From Gracilibacillus caseinilyticus (GTDB taxonomy: Bacteria; Bacillota; Bacilli; Bacillales; Amphibacillaceae), in NCBI RefSeq assembly GCF_022919115.1, contig NZ_CP095072.1:4216001-4280000 (forward strand): a stretch of 64,000 nt of DNA. Reading direction: 5' to 3'. The position numbers and the translations under genes are program-made. The notes beneath the pieces were generated by a model. The model was not told where the DNA came from. It saw nothing but the letters and a program-made list of their open reading frames with translations, and made no database searches. Position 1 is the first letter of the stretch. Each line of letters starts with the position of its first letter. Positions 54,506 to 63,126 of this stretch are shown piece by piece.

Positions 54506-56203
54506 TTATTCCTTACTGCTTTCCATTAATTTTGCTTTATTTTGGACAAAATCGGTTATAACTTTTTCATATGCCTCTTTCGGCAGGCTTGAAAACTCAT
54601 CTGTATACGCTCCCCATTGATTATCGAATTCGCCTGGGTCTGCGAAGATGATTTCAGGGAATTTTCGTTTCATTAAATCATCTAATTGTTGTTCATAAAG
54701 CTGTGCTTCCGAACCTGTTTCTATCGGTGCATCGTATGCTGGATACCAAGGACGTTCATCTGGTTCAGAGAATAATCCTGTGAACGTTTCGATCTCGTAT
54801 GCTTCCAGAAATTCATTATCCCCTTCGTCATACATCATGCTGGCAACTTCCTCTTGTTTTGGAGGCTCAACAGCATTACCGTCTGCATATTCACCATTCA
54901 TTCGTGGCCATCCCCATTCAAAGTAGGAGAAACCAAAATTGTCACGGAATTCTGTTTTGGAAGTTTCTTCAATTTGTTCTTCTGTACGGTAATAACGACC
55001 ATCTTCGTCCACTTCGTATGTTTCACCTTCGATGCCCCATGTAATCAGCTTTTGTGTTTCTTCCTTCGCTATGTGATCGAGAAATTTCATAATACGAATC
55101 TGATCCTCTTTCGGAGTTCCAACCGTAATTCCAATACCAGGTGATGCTGTAAAACCGATTGGATCTAAGTACTGGTCTTTGACATCTTCATCGAACACAA
55201 CCGGGAAGCCCATATAATCGTTATATGGATCTTCGTCTTCTTGTAACGTGTTTAACGCCTGCCCGACTTGCCAACGATAATCAAAGAATCCTACTACTCT
55301 TCCAGAAGTGATTTTTGCCAGATATTCATCATAATTTTGAGTAAATGATTCTTGGTCAAATAATCCTATATCATTCACTTCATTTAATTTTTGTAACCAG
55401 CGTTTCGTAATGTCTTTGTCATTGTAAACTTCCGCTTCTTGTGTTTCCATATCAATCAATGCGCCACCATCGTTTGGATAGCCTGCTAAATGCATTGGCT
55501 GGTTAGACAGAGCAAAAAAGCGCCAATCATGTGTTAAAGCAGTAAAGCCAATAGTATCGGCACCATCAATTTGTGGATTCGCTGCGGTATATTCCTCAAT
55601 AATATCGAAATACTCATCTAATGTTTTTGGTTCAGGATAGCCTAATTCTTTCAATACATCCCGCTTGATCCACCATGCACCTTGATTAAGGTTGGCAGGT
55701 TTTTTGTACCCGTGTGCAGCACCAGAAGAAATAACATAAATATTGCCATCATCACGCTTCATCATTTCTAAATAGGGACCGTACATTTCTTTCAGGTTTG
55801 GTGCATATTCATCAATCAGATCATTTAGTGGAATAAACCCACCCGCATCAATAACAGCGTCTGTTGATTGCTCAGCATTTAGTAACGTCGGATACTCCCC
55901 ACTGGCAATCATGGTTCCAATCTTCTGATTCACGTCTCCTACGATATGTTCAATGTCAAAATTAACTCCTGTTTCCTCTTCAAACATTTGCCCTAACGTT
56001 GTCTCTGATGTATTAATATCCTCACCGGGACCAGATGCATCAAAGAAGTGATAGGTAAAGGTTTCGCCACTATCCTCACCGGTTTCTGTGTTTTCGTTCT
56101 CTGCATTGTCCTCACTTGCTTCTTCACTATCTCCACTACACGCCGCTAAGACAAAGATCAGTGAAACCAACAGAAGTACTAACCAGACATTCTTTCTGTT
56201 CAT
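54506..56203 (-). CDS. LplA/LipO-type sugar-binding lipoprotein
   Basis: 565 residues. Signal peptide with lipobox VLAACSGD, about 25 acidic residues, binding domain (YHFFDASGPG; MIASGEYPTLLNAEQ). Long class as at 8388. First gene of the operon with permeases at 54212 and 53228. A cre-like site is 33-46 bases upstream. It lies just downstream of the second YesLMN operon, a likely regulator pair as in B. subtilis yesLMN-yesOPQ. Confidence 0.92.
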   Translation of the reverse strand: MNRKNVWLVLLLVSLIFVLAACSGDSEEASEDNAENENTETGEDSGETFTYHFFDASGPGEDINTSETTLGQMFEEETGVNFDIEHIVGDVNQKIGTMIASGEYPTLLNAEQSTDAVIDAGGFIPLNDLIDEYAPNLKEMYGPYLEMMKRDDGNIYVISSGAAHGYKKPANLNQGAWWIKRDVLKELGYPEPKTLDEYFDIIEEYTAANPQIDGADTIGFTALTHDWRFFALSNQPMHLAGYPNDGGALIDMETQEAEVYNDKDITKRWLQKLNEVNDIGLFDQESFTQNYDEYLAKITSGRVVGFFDYRWQVGQALNTLQEDEDPYNDYMGFPVVFDEDVKDQYLDPIGFTASPGIGITVGTPKEDQIRIMKFLDHIAKEETQKLITWGIEGETYEVDEDGRYYRTEEQIEETSKTEFRDNFGFSYFEWGWPRMNGEYADGNAVEPPKQEEVASMMYDEGDNEFLEAYEIETFTGLFSEPDERPWYPAYDAPIETGSEAQLYEQQLDDLMKRKFPEIIFADPGEFDNQWGAYTDEFSSLPKEAYEKVITDFVQNKAKLMESSKE

Positions 56204-56235
56204 CTTGCATTCCCCTCTCCTTAATAAACCTTGTT

Positions 56236-56249
56236 TGTAAGCACTTTCA
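56236..56249 (-). promoter_or_regulatory. cre-like site upstream of binding-protein gene
   Basis: Complement reads TGAAAGTGCTTACA: one mismatch to the cre consensus. Suggests CcpA control. Confidence 0.55.
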
Positions 56250-56375
56250 TTTTATCTGTTATGGAGCTGCATTGTTACCTACCAAACTTTAGAGGAAACT
56301 TTGAAAAATTAAGCTAGTTTAGAAAAAGAGTAACGATCTCGTCCATGTGCTGAAAAAATCCCCTACACCTTTTAG

Positions 56376-56418
56376 AAAAACCCGGCATTCCCCCATCTTT
56401 AGCGAGTGCCGAGTTTTT
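56376..56418. terminator. Terminator-like hairpin
   Basis: AAAAACCCGGCATTC pairs with GAGTGCCGAGTTTTT (two mismatches). Separates the YesM gene side from the importer operon. The rest of 56250-56922 is non-coding apart from the repeat at 56527. Confidence 0.6.
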
Positions 56419-56526
56419 CTTATACTTAGTACATTATAAATTTTTACCACTTTCTTGAACTTCTTCATCCCTAAAATTTAATCCGCTCAGTGCTAACTAA
56501 CGTAAGAATATATATGTACAACTACC

Positions 56527-56692
56527 TATATTACGGATTATGTTAACTAGCGTTGAATCCACATTGAAATGTAGTTAGAGGTATAATGCCACTCCGGTCA
56601 ACCACTTCGCGTCCTGCGGAGTATATTTCCGGAGCTTTGCTAAGCAGATAAAACATTTCAAAATTATAACGTTATAATATAGTTTCACTTGA
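56527..56692. repeat. TIR element copy 3, deleted and worn
   Basis: Left end TATATTACGGATTATGTTAA is a worn TIR; the following bases (ACATTGAAATGTAGTTAGAGG) match the complement of the right end of copy 2, and GGAGCTTTGCTAAGCA matches the complement of the left arm. So it is a deletion derivative in opposite orientation with no recognisable right TIR. Confidence 0.65.
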
Positions 56693-56922
56693 CACCGTTT
56701 TTTTAAGAACCTACACTTTTCTTTTCACAATCTAAAGCTAAAATATTACACATACTTACCTCATAAGAAAAAACAGCTCTTTCTTTTCTTACTAGAAACG
56801 TTTGGAAGCACACTTCTGGAGTTTTTATACACAAGTACCATTTGTCACTCATACTTGTATTATCTAGCTTTTTTCTAGTGCTTTTCTACATTTTCGAGTA
56901 CATCTAAAGGAATATAGCCCAC

Positions 56923-58677
56923 TCAGTAGGCTACATCATCTGCTTTCATCGGTATTTTTAAAATGATCGTAGTTCCATGATCCTTTCTTGTCTTTATTTG
57001 TACATCAAAGCCCTCCTGATAATACATTTTCAATCGTTGAAAAACATTGGAAATACCGATCCGCTCCCCTGCAATTTCTTCCTCATGCAAAGATTGTATG
57101 ATAGTTTGATATTTGTCTTTCGGAATACCTAATCCATTATCTCGTATTTCAACGATAATGTGATCGATAGCTTGTTCCACCACAATGTTAATTATTCCGC
57201 CTGCCTTCAATGGCTCTATCCCGTGGATGCTCGCGTTTTCGACAAAAGGAATAATCGACATATTCGGAATTAACACATGCTCGATCGCATCATCAAAATG
57301 AATATCGTATTGCATTTTGTCTCCAAATCGGTATTTTTGAATCTCCAAGAAAGCATGGATCAATTGCAGCTCTTCACGAACAGTGACAAAATCTCTGTCC
57401 CATGTAATCGAATTTCGCAGAAGCTGGGCCATATTATGTATAATCGTGGCTGTTTCCTTCTCATGTTTCAATAAACTTCTCATTCTGATTGTTTCTAATA
57501 CGTTAAATAAAAAGTGTGGATTAATCTGACTTTGTAATGCTTTCAATTGCGTCTCTTTCTTTTGTAATTCCAAATCCTTCTTTTGGATACGCACAATATA
57601 TACATCATTGATTAAGTCCTTAATCTTTTTTGTCATGCGATTGTACTCTCTTGTCAACACACCAATTTCATCGTTAAAGGTCTTCCCTGGGATTAGTTCG
57701 AATTGTTGATCCTTTACTTTTCTCATTTTTCTAACGATAGTATTCAGTCGAAAGTGAATATTCCCGGCAATGTAAATAATAAATAAAGTTGGTATCACAA
57801 AATTCCACAATGCTAAATATAAAATCGACGGGATCGAATTCCGTACTTCCGCTAACAGATTCTTTTCCGGTATAACTCCGACCATCTTCCAGTTAGACAT
57901 ATATTGCACATCATATTCCTCTTCAAATAAAATGGCATCTTTCGGAAGGTCTACAGCATCATATGCAGCATAAGAAGACCGCCACAGCATTGAATCATCA
58001 GTGGAGTATTCGATGTTGTTTTCCTCATTAACCAGGTATATTTTCCCTTCAAATGTTTCAGTGGCAAACAACTGTTCAATAAAACGTTCATTTAAGTTAA
58101 TCATCACAATTTTCTCATTGTTGGAACGCCCTGTTGCGTCTAATGCTCTGACTACTACAAACTGGTCTAATTCTCCATCATTTGCAAGCTTCCTGGTGAC
58201 TACGGGGTATTTAGATCTGAATTCGCTTGTTGATTGATACCAATGTGATGATTGTTGTTGTTGATCAATGGAAAAAATACCACCAGCTGTTATGACAGTT
58301 GGATTGTCCGTGTACAAATGAATCGATCGAATCGAAGAGTACACAGGTGTATATTTATTTATATCACGAAAATTGTTATTATAAGCTAAAATAAAATCAA
58401 CAGGAGAATCATAGCTCGTGTCTAACAGCTTATTGACAAATGCATCTGCATATAAAACAGATGCTATCCCAACAGCGTCTTCTACCCCCTGTTTGAAATT
58501 GGTAGCCACCTGGCGCAAAGCCAGTTCATTATCATGAATCTTTTGGGTGCGGACATTTTCAGACGTTACATTATAAAATATGACATTTGTTAATATAATG
58601 GGTAGAAAGACAGAAAACATATAGATTAGCAGCAATTTATTCCGGATTCTTATGTCATTAAAATGGATTTTTTTCAT
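56923..58677 (-). CDS. YesM-type sensor histidine kinase
   Basis: 584 residues: membrane helix at 13-33, Cache-like extracellular sensor to about 285, second helix near 290, HAMP, His_kinase (QSQINPHFLFNVLETIRM, phospho-His near 390), ATPase motifs VENASIHGIEPL and IRDNGLGIP. About 30% like the kinase at 34510 by eye. Encoded after the YesN gene (10-base gap). Confidence 0.94.
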   Translation of the reverse strand: MKKIHFNDIRIRNKLLLIYMFSVFLPIILTNVIFYNVTSENVRTQKIHDNELALRQVATNFKQGVEDAVGIASVLYADAFVNKLLDTSYDSPVDFILAYNNNFRDINKYTPVYSSIRSIHLYTDNPTVITAGGIFSIDQQQQSSHWYQSTSEFRSKYPVVTRKLANDGELDQFVVVRALDATGRSNNEKIVMINLNERFIEQLFATETFEGKIYLVNEENNIEYSTDDSMLWRSSYAAYDAVDLPKDAILFEEEYDVQYMSNWKMVGVIPEKNLLAEVRNSIPSILYLALWNFVIPTLFIIYIAGNIHFRLNTIVRKMRKVKDQQFELIPGKTFNDEIGVLTREYNRMTKKIKDLINDVYIVRIQKKDLELQKKETQLKALQSQINPHFLFNVLETIRMRSLLKHEKETATIIHNMAQLLRNSITWDRDFVTVREELQLIHAFLEIQKYRFGDKMQYDIHFDDAIEHVLIPNMSIIPFVENASIHGIEPLKAGGIINIVVEQAIDHIIVEIRDNGLGIPKDKYQTIIQSLHEEEIAGERIGISNVFQRLKMYYQEGFDVQIKTRKDHGTTIILKIPMKADDVAY

Positions 58678-58687
58678 TCTTTACCTG

Positions 58688-60223
58688 CTAACTTATTCGG
58701 TTTAATAATTTTTTTCGATATTGTGATGGTGTAGAATTCACAATTTTTTCAAACTGCGTAACGAAATAATCCGGGTTGGTAAATCCTACATTCTCTGCTA
58801 CTTCATATACCTTCAAATCAGTTGTTCGAAGCAATTTCTTTGCCTCATCCATCCGCACTGTCAGAATATAATCTTTGAAATAAACACCATATGTTTTCTT
58901 AAATAATTGACCCATGTATACCGGATTCATATAAAATGTATTAGCAATTGATTTTAATGTTAATGGCTGATCATAATGCATATGAATATATTTTTTTATT
59001 TGATAGATAGTACCTTGCCCATTGTTCTGATACGCCTGATGTAAAATCGATGCAGCATCCATGATAAAGGCATACCATAACCTTGTTAATTGCGAAAGGC
59101 TTAAAGAATACTGATCCCACTCTAGCATCTCCTTCAAGTTCGAAATGTTCTGTTCATCCGCATCAGCTTCTTTAATTGATTTTAAGATCTTATGATTTAG
59201 TCGATTTACCATGGTACATAATGCGTCTCTAGCAAAATACAACTCTCTGCATGCATCGATCATTCTTCTCAATTGTTGATCGATACACTCTTTATTTTTT
59301 TCCTCGATAAATTCAATCATGTCATCATAATAGGCTTGGTCGAGATCAATAAAAAACACTTCTTTTTCTTTTGTCATCGATGTGGTTATAACTGATGCAT
59401 CAAATAAGTATTTGTATTGCACATTATTTTTCGCTTTTTTATAAGAAGAGGGTAACTTTTCTACTTGATTAACGGTATCGCCACAGTAAATGTGCACATC
59501 CATTTCGAGTAATTGATACCAATCACTTAAGAAGTTGTTAAGATGCAGGTTATTTTCCGATAAAAATCTGTCATTGATCACTAGCCCAAGGCAGTTCATT
59601 TTTTCTTCAAACAGGATAAAATGCTGGTCCGCTTTCATCTTCTGCAAAGATTGTTCCATTGTTTTAAAACATTGATGATAATCAACATGCAAGCCATTTA
59701 TTTCTACCTTCATGTAGGTATACGTATTCTCAGAGAAGAAAGGATGTTGGGATTGATGTTCACACCATTCCTGACCGCATAAAATCAGCTTCCTAACAAA
59801 TGATACCGCTTCCAATTTTCCTTCTTTTTGTTTCCATAGATTTTCTTTTTTGATAGTAGATGCTATTCTTTCTAATGTCTGATGAAATTCATTTTGATCA
59901 ATTGGCTTTACAATAAAGTCTTTCACACCGTATCGTAAAGCTCGCTGTGCATATTGAAAATCATTGTAACCACTGATCACGATAAAGTTTGGTGTATGCT
60001 CTATTGTTTCTCGGCAATGTTGAATTAAATCGAGACCGTCAATCACTGGCATTCGGATATCTGTTACAACAAGGTCTGGTTTGAGCTTCATAATATCAGC
60101 CAGTGCGTCTTCTCCATTATCAGACTCGCCACAAACAATAAAACCATATGACTCCCAATCAATTAACGTACGAATACCTTTGCGCACAAAAACATCATCA
60201 TCTACCAAATAGACTTTATGCAT
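58688..60223 (-). CDS. YesN-type response regulator (receiver + AraC)
   Basis: 511 residues from ATG 60223 (GGAGC ten bases upstream, overlapping the YesL end). Receiver with DDD pocket, phospho-Asp in LVVTDIRMPVIDG near 54, Lys in FIVKPIDQNE; C-terminal AraC domain (YMNPVYMGQLFKKTYG; VGFTNPDYFVTQFEKIVNS). Probably controls the importer operon at 56203 and perhaps others sharing the operator at 60932. Confidence 0.94.
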   Translation of the reverse strand: MHKVYLVDDDVFVRKGIRTLIDWESYGFIVCGESDNGEDALADIMKLKPDLVVTDIRMPVIDGLDLIQHCRETIEHTPNFIVISGYNDFQYAQRALRYGVKDFIVKPIDQNEFHQTLERIASTIKKENLWKQKEGKLEAVSFVRKLILCGQEWCEHQSQHPFFSENTYTYMKVEINGLHVDYHQCFKTMEQSLQKMKADQHFILFEEKMNCLGLVINDRFLSENNLHLNNFLSDWYQLLEMDVHIYCGDTVNQVEKLPSSYKKAKNNVQYKYLFDASVITTSMTKEKEVFFIDLDQAYYDDMIEFIEEKNKECIDQQLRRMIDACRELYFARDALCTMVNRLNHKILKSIKEADADEQNISNLKEMLEWDQYSLSLSQLTRLWYAFIMDAASILHQAYQNNGQGTIYQIKKYIHMHYDQPLTLKSIANTFYMNPVYMGQLFKKTYGVYFKDYILTVRMDEAKKLLRTTDLKVYEVAENVGFTNPDYFVTQFEKIVNSTPSQYRKKLLNRIS

Positions 60224-60881
60224 GTTTTTTTGCTCCTTTCCTGTATTCTTTTTCAAATAGCATCTGCTGTTTCTTTTCGAATCCTTCAAATGCCATAATG
60301 GACAACCTGGTTATGATGTAGAAGGTAAGACTAATACCGATCACAGGCAGTAATCCTGGAATAAATCGCCATAAATACTGCAACAGAAATAATGCTGTAA
60401 ACATAATAACCGTGATGAGAGGGCTGAATGTCCCCAAAATTAATGCATGTTTAAACGATTGCGGCAACGAAACTTGAAAATGAGCAAAAGTAGGAAATAT
60501 ATACATTAATGTGATGAGAAAGCATATGCCAAAAAGAATAAATGCTACTAAATACAAGGATTGTAAAGATGTTTGGTTATGCATAATCCATTGATAATCA
60601 ATCACGAAAACATAACCAATTGCTAGTAAGAGATAACCGATCAGGTTGGCTTTTATGAAAATTTGTTTATAAGCCTTGAAAAATGTTTTGTGAAAAGTCA
60701 TACTTTCCTGTTGCATGCACCACTCTCTCATCGTAATCACTAGTGCCATTGTCGCCGGAAAAACACCGAGCACTACCAAACCTGCTAATGATGACAACAT
60801 CCATAATACATTCAAATACATTAGCCACATCAACCACTCTAAAAACCGATAAAACCGGTTTGAGTTTATTGATTTATCCAT
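60216..60881 (-). CDS. YesL-like membrane protein (DUF624)
   Basis: 221 residues from ATG 60881 (GGGGGG site upstream). Five to six spans; family pattern MVLVTMREWCMQQESMTFHKTFFKAYKQ-like in the middle (here starting ALVITMREW). First gene of the YesL-YesN-YesM operon; stop overlaps the regulator start by 8 bases. Confidence 0.87.
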   Translation of the reverse strand: MDKSINSNRFYRFLEWLMWLMYLNVLWMLSSLAGLVVLGVFPATMALVITMREWCMQQESMTFHKTFFKAYKQIFIKANLIGYLLLAIGYVFVIDYQWIMHNQTSLQSLYLVAFILFGICFLITLMYIFPTFAHFQVSLPQSFKHALILGTFSPLITVIMFTALFLLQYLWRFIPGLLPVIGISLTFYIITRLSIMAFEGFEKKQQMLFEKEYRKGAKKHA

Positions 60882-60896
60882 TGCACTACCCCCCAT

Positions 60897-60910
60897 TGGA
60901 AACGCTTTAA
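60897..60910 (-). promoter_or_regulatory. cre-like site in the leader of the YesLMN operon
   Basis: Complement TTAAAGCGTTTCCA, one mismatch to cre, between the promoter and the start codon; a CcpA roadblock site is plausible. Confidence 0.65.
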
Positions 60911-60931
60911 TTTTCAAAGAAAAATATATAC

Positions 60932-60961
60932 TTTGTTCATCCGTTGAACATACTCATTATA
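60932..60961 (-). promoter_or_regulatory. Promoter -10 plus operator shared with 7151
   Basis: Minus strand: TATAAT (60956-60961) followed by GAGTATGTTC, seven bases, GAACAAAGTA (60932-60954). Same relative placement and bases as at 7151-7179. Confidence 0.65.
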
Positions 60962-61155
60962 GTATACTTTCATTATGAAGAAAAGATGTTTTTCTTATTT
61001 TATCATTTATGGATATTTATTCTATCGAAACATTGTTAATACCACAGTTACAATGAAGGAGGAAAAACGATGAAATTAAAATCTGCAAATCTATCAAGCC
61101 ATCACGACAATCTATTAGGAGCTATGGTTATACTAAGTCTGAAGTTAACAAGAGA

Positions 61156-62211
61156 GTGCAAGATACATGGGATATGCTGTTTGATCCAGAGCATGATGAT
61201 ACACGCATCTATTATTCGGCAGGAGAAGACTTGGGATACATGTTAGATACAGGCAATGATGATGTACGGACAGAAGGTATGTCTTATGGCATGATGATGG
61301 CGGTCCAAATGGATCAAAAAGAAGTGTTTGACCGATTATGGAATTGGTCGATGACTTATATGTTTATGGAGAAAGGGGTAAATGCCGGATATTTCGCCTG
61401 GTCTTGTCAACCGGATGGGACGAAAAATGCTTTTGGTCCTGCACCAGTTGGAGAAGAATACTTTGCCCTTGCGTTATTTTTCGCTGCACATCGTTGGGGA
61501 GAGGGCACAGGAATCTACGAATATAGTAAACATGCGAAAGATTTACTTCATCGTTGTCTCCATAAAGAGGAAGAAGATAATGGCTATCCGATGTGGAATC
61601 CTGAAAATAAACTGATCAAATTCGTACCAAGTGTTGAATTTTCTGATCCATCTTATCATTTACCGCATTTTTATGAATTATTTGCGTTGTGGAGTTATGA
61701 AGAGGATCAAGCATTTTGGCGTCAGGCAGCCATTAACAGTCGGCAGTATATTGCAACATCTGCTCATCCTGTCACAGGCTTAGCTCCGGAATATGCTTTT
61801 TATGATGGGACACCAAACCATGTTCGAGGCTTTGGCCATTTTTATAGTGATTCCTACCGAGTCGCCTGTAATATTGGCTTAGATTATTTGTGGTTTCAGG
61901 ATAATGCCTGCCCTGTCGTTGTTGCTGAAAAGATTCAGTCCTTCTTCGCTGATAAACTACCAGATGAATTTAGAAGATACGCGATTGATGGCACACCGTT
62001 AGAGGATAAGGCACTTCATCCGGTTGGTCTCGTTGCCTCGAATGCAATGGCTTCCTTAGCGACAAAAGGTGAAAACGCCAGAAATGCTGTTGATCTCTTC
62101 TGGAATACACCAGTAAGGACGGGGCAAAGAAGATATTATGATAATTGTTTATACTTTTTCAGTTTGTTAGCGCTTAGTGGAAATTTTAAAATTTGGTATC
62201 CAGCTGAATAG
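61156..62211 (+). CDS. Rex: reducing-end xylose-releasing exo-oligoxylanase (GH8), N-terminal frameshift
   Basis: Releases xylose from the reducing end of xylo-oligosaccharides (EC 3.2.1.156 type). The open frame of 351 codons matches B. halodurans Rex along its length: LGYMLDTGNDDVRTEGMSYGM holds the general acid Glu, FYSDSYRVA the general base Asp, and KALHPVGLVA the His that defines reducing-end specificity. The natural start is ATG 61070 (AAGGAGG nine bases upstream; MKLKSANLSSHHDNLL), but one base is missing near 61124, so that frame does not join; GTG 61156 has no ribosome site. Likely non-functional or a sequencing error. Own terminator-like hairpin follows; divergent from YesL. Confidence 0.88.
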   Translation: MQDTWDMLFDPEHDDTRIYYSAGEDLGYMLDTGNDDVRTEGMSYGMMMAVQMDQKEVFDRLWNWSMTYMFMEKGVNAGYFAWSCQPDGTKNAFGPAPVGEEYFALALFFAAHRWGEGTGIYEYSKHAKDLLHRCLHKEEEDNGYPMWNPENKLIKFVPSVEFSDPSYHLPHFYELFALWSYEEDQAFWRQAAINSRQYIATSAHPVTGLAPEYAFYDGTPNHVRGFGHFYSDSYRVACNIGLDYLWFQDNACPVVVAEKIQSFFADKLPDEFRRYAIDGTPLEDKALHPVGLVASNAMASLATKGENARNAVDLFWNTPVRTGQRRYYDNCLYFFSLLALSGNFKIWYPAE

Positions 62212-62244
62212 ACCGAAGAATATTTGGCGTGAACAAACTATTAG

Positions 62245-62280
62245 GTAAGAAAAACCGGCCATATACCCACCCGGTCTTAC
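62245..62280 (+). terminator. Weak terminator after rex
   Basis: GTAAGA...ACCGG pairs with CCGGTCTTAC (three-base bulge), 12-base loop, then TATCTTTT. Confidence 0.45.
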
Positions 62281-62303
62281 TATCTTTTGTGTATATAGCT
62301 ACC

Positions 62304-62881
62304 TATAATATGGATTATGTAAAGTAGAACTGTCTGAATCGTGATAATTTTGATAGTTTATATGTGCGTAGCAAAGCTCCGGAAATATGCTCCGCGTCCT
62401 GTGGGGCACGGCTTCAGCTAGGCTACTACTTGAACAACTTCTTTGCTGCCTTGTGCCGAGGAAGCCTGCTTCGAAGCAATACATACAGACACAGGCACAG
62501 ACTAAGTGGATCTTCAGCTCGCGCTGACGCATGAGGAGTCTCCGCATATTTCCTACGCTTAAGTGAAGTGCTACAACGTATGGAACAGCTAAAAGCAGTC
62601 GTGCTAGGCATTGTATATCACTAAATGAAGCAGATAGTACTCCATATCCTATCTGTCGCATTATTTGTGGAGCTATACATGAGCGTAGGCCAACCACGTA
62701 GACTCCCGCGGGACATGCAGGTGCGGAAGATCCACTTTGTGAAGTGCCCTTGTTCACAAAGTTAGCTTCAGCCGTGCCCCGCAGGACGCGAAGTGGTTGG
62801 CCGAAGCGGTATCCTTGCACATTAAACTTCTCAATATGAATGCTTGGCTAGTAATGTCTAGTTTACATAATCCATATTATA
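62304..62881. repeat. TIR element copy 4 (578 bp)
   Basis: Ends TATAATATGGATTATGTAAA and its complement; both ends share the C-to-T change against copies 1 and 2. Left arm carries about 150 variable bases, including a segment identical (inverted) to the right arm of copy 2; right arm is nearly identical to that of copy 1. An open frame of 173 codons on the minus strand is an accident of the foldback. Confidence 0.85.
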
Positions 62882-62957
62882 AGTAAACATTTTTTTAATC
62901 TTGATCGACTTCTGTAGTACATCTTTATGACAGTGATTATATACTTTCTTGTCTTGT

Positions 62958-63011
62958 AAAAAAACCGAACGATAAATCCAATGTTCGACATTCGATTTCG
63001 TTCGGTTTTTC
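62958..63011 (-). terminator. Terminator of xylB
   Basis: AAAAACCGAACG pairs with CGTTCGGTTTTT, and the interior (AAATC-AATGT / ACATT-GATTT) extends the stem almost without break. U-run in the minus direction. 63012-63126 shows no gene. Confidence 0.85.
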
Positions 63012-63126
63012 TTATGCGTAAATAAATGTATATACTTACAATCATAAAGGAGATTGCAGTGGTAGCCGTTTTATACGCTTAAGGAAACGCATCAATCATA
63101 TCAATATGATATCCAAACGGATCACC

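Noticed and set aside
62299..62820. 173-codon open frame on the minus strand
   Set aside because: Lies wholly inside the TIR element and follows its foldback arms; no ribosome site and no protein-like character.
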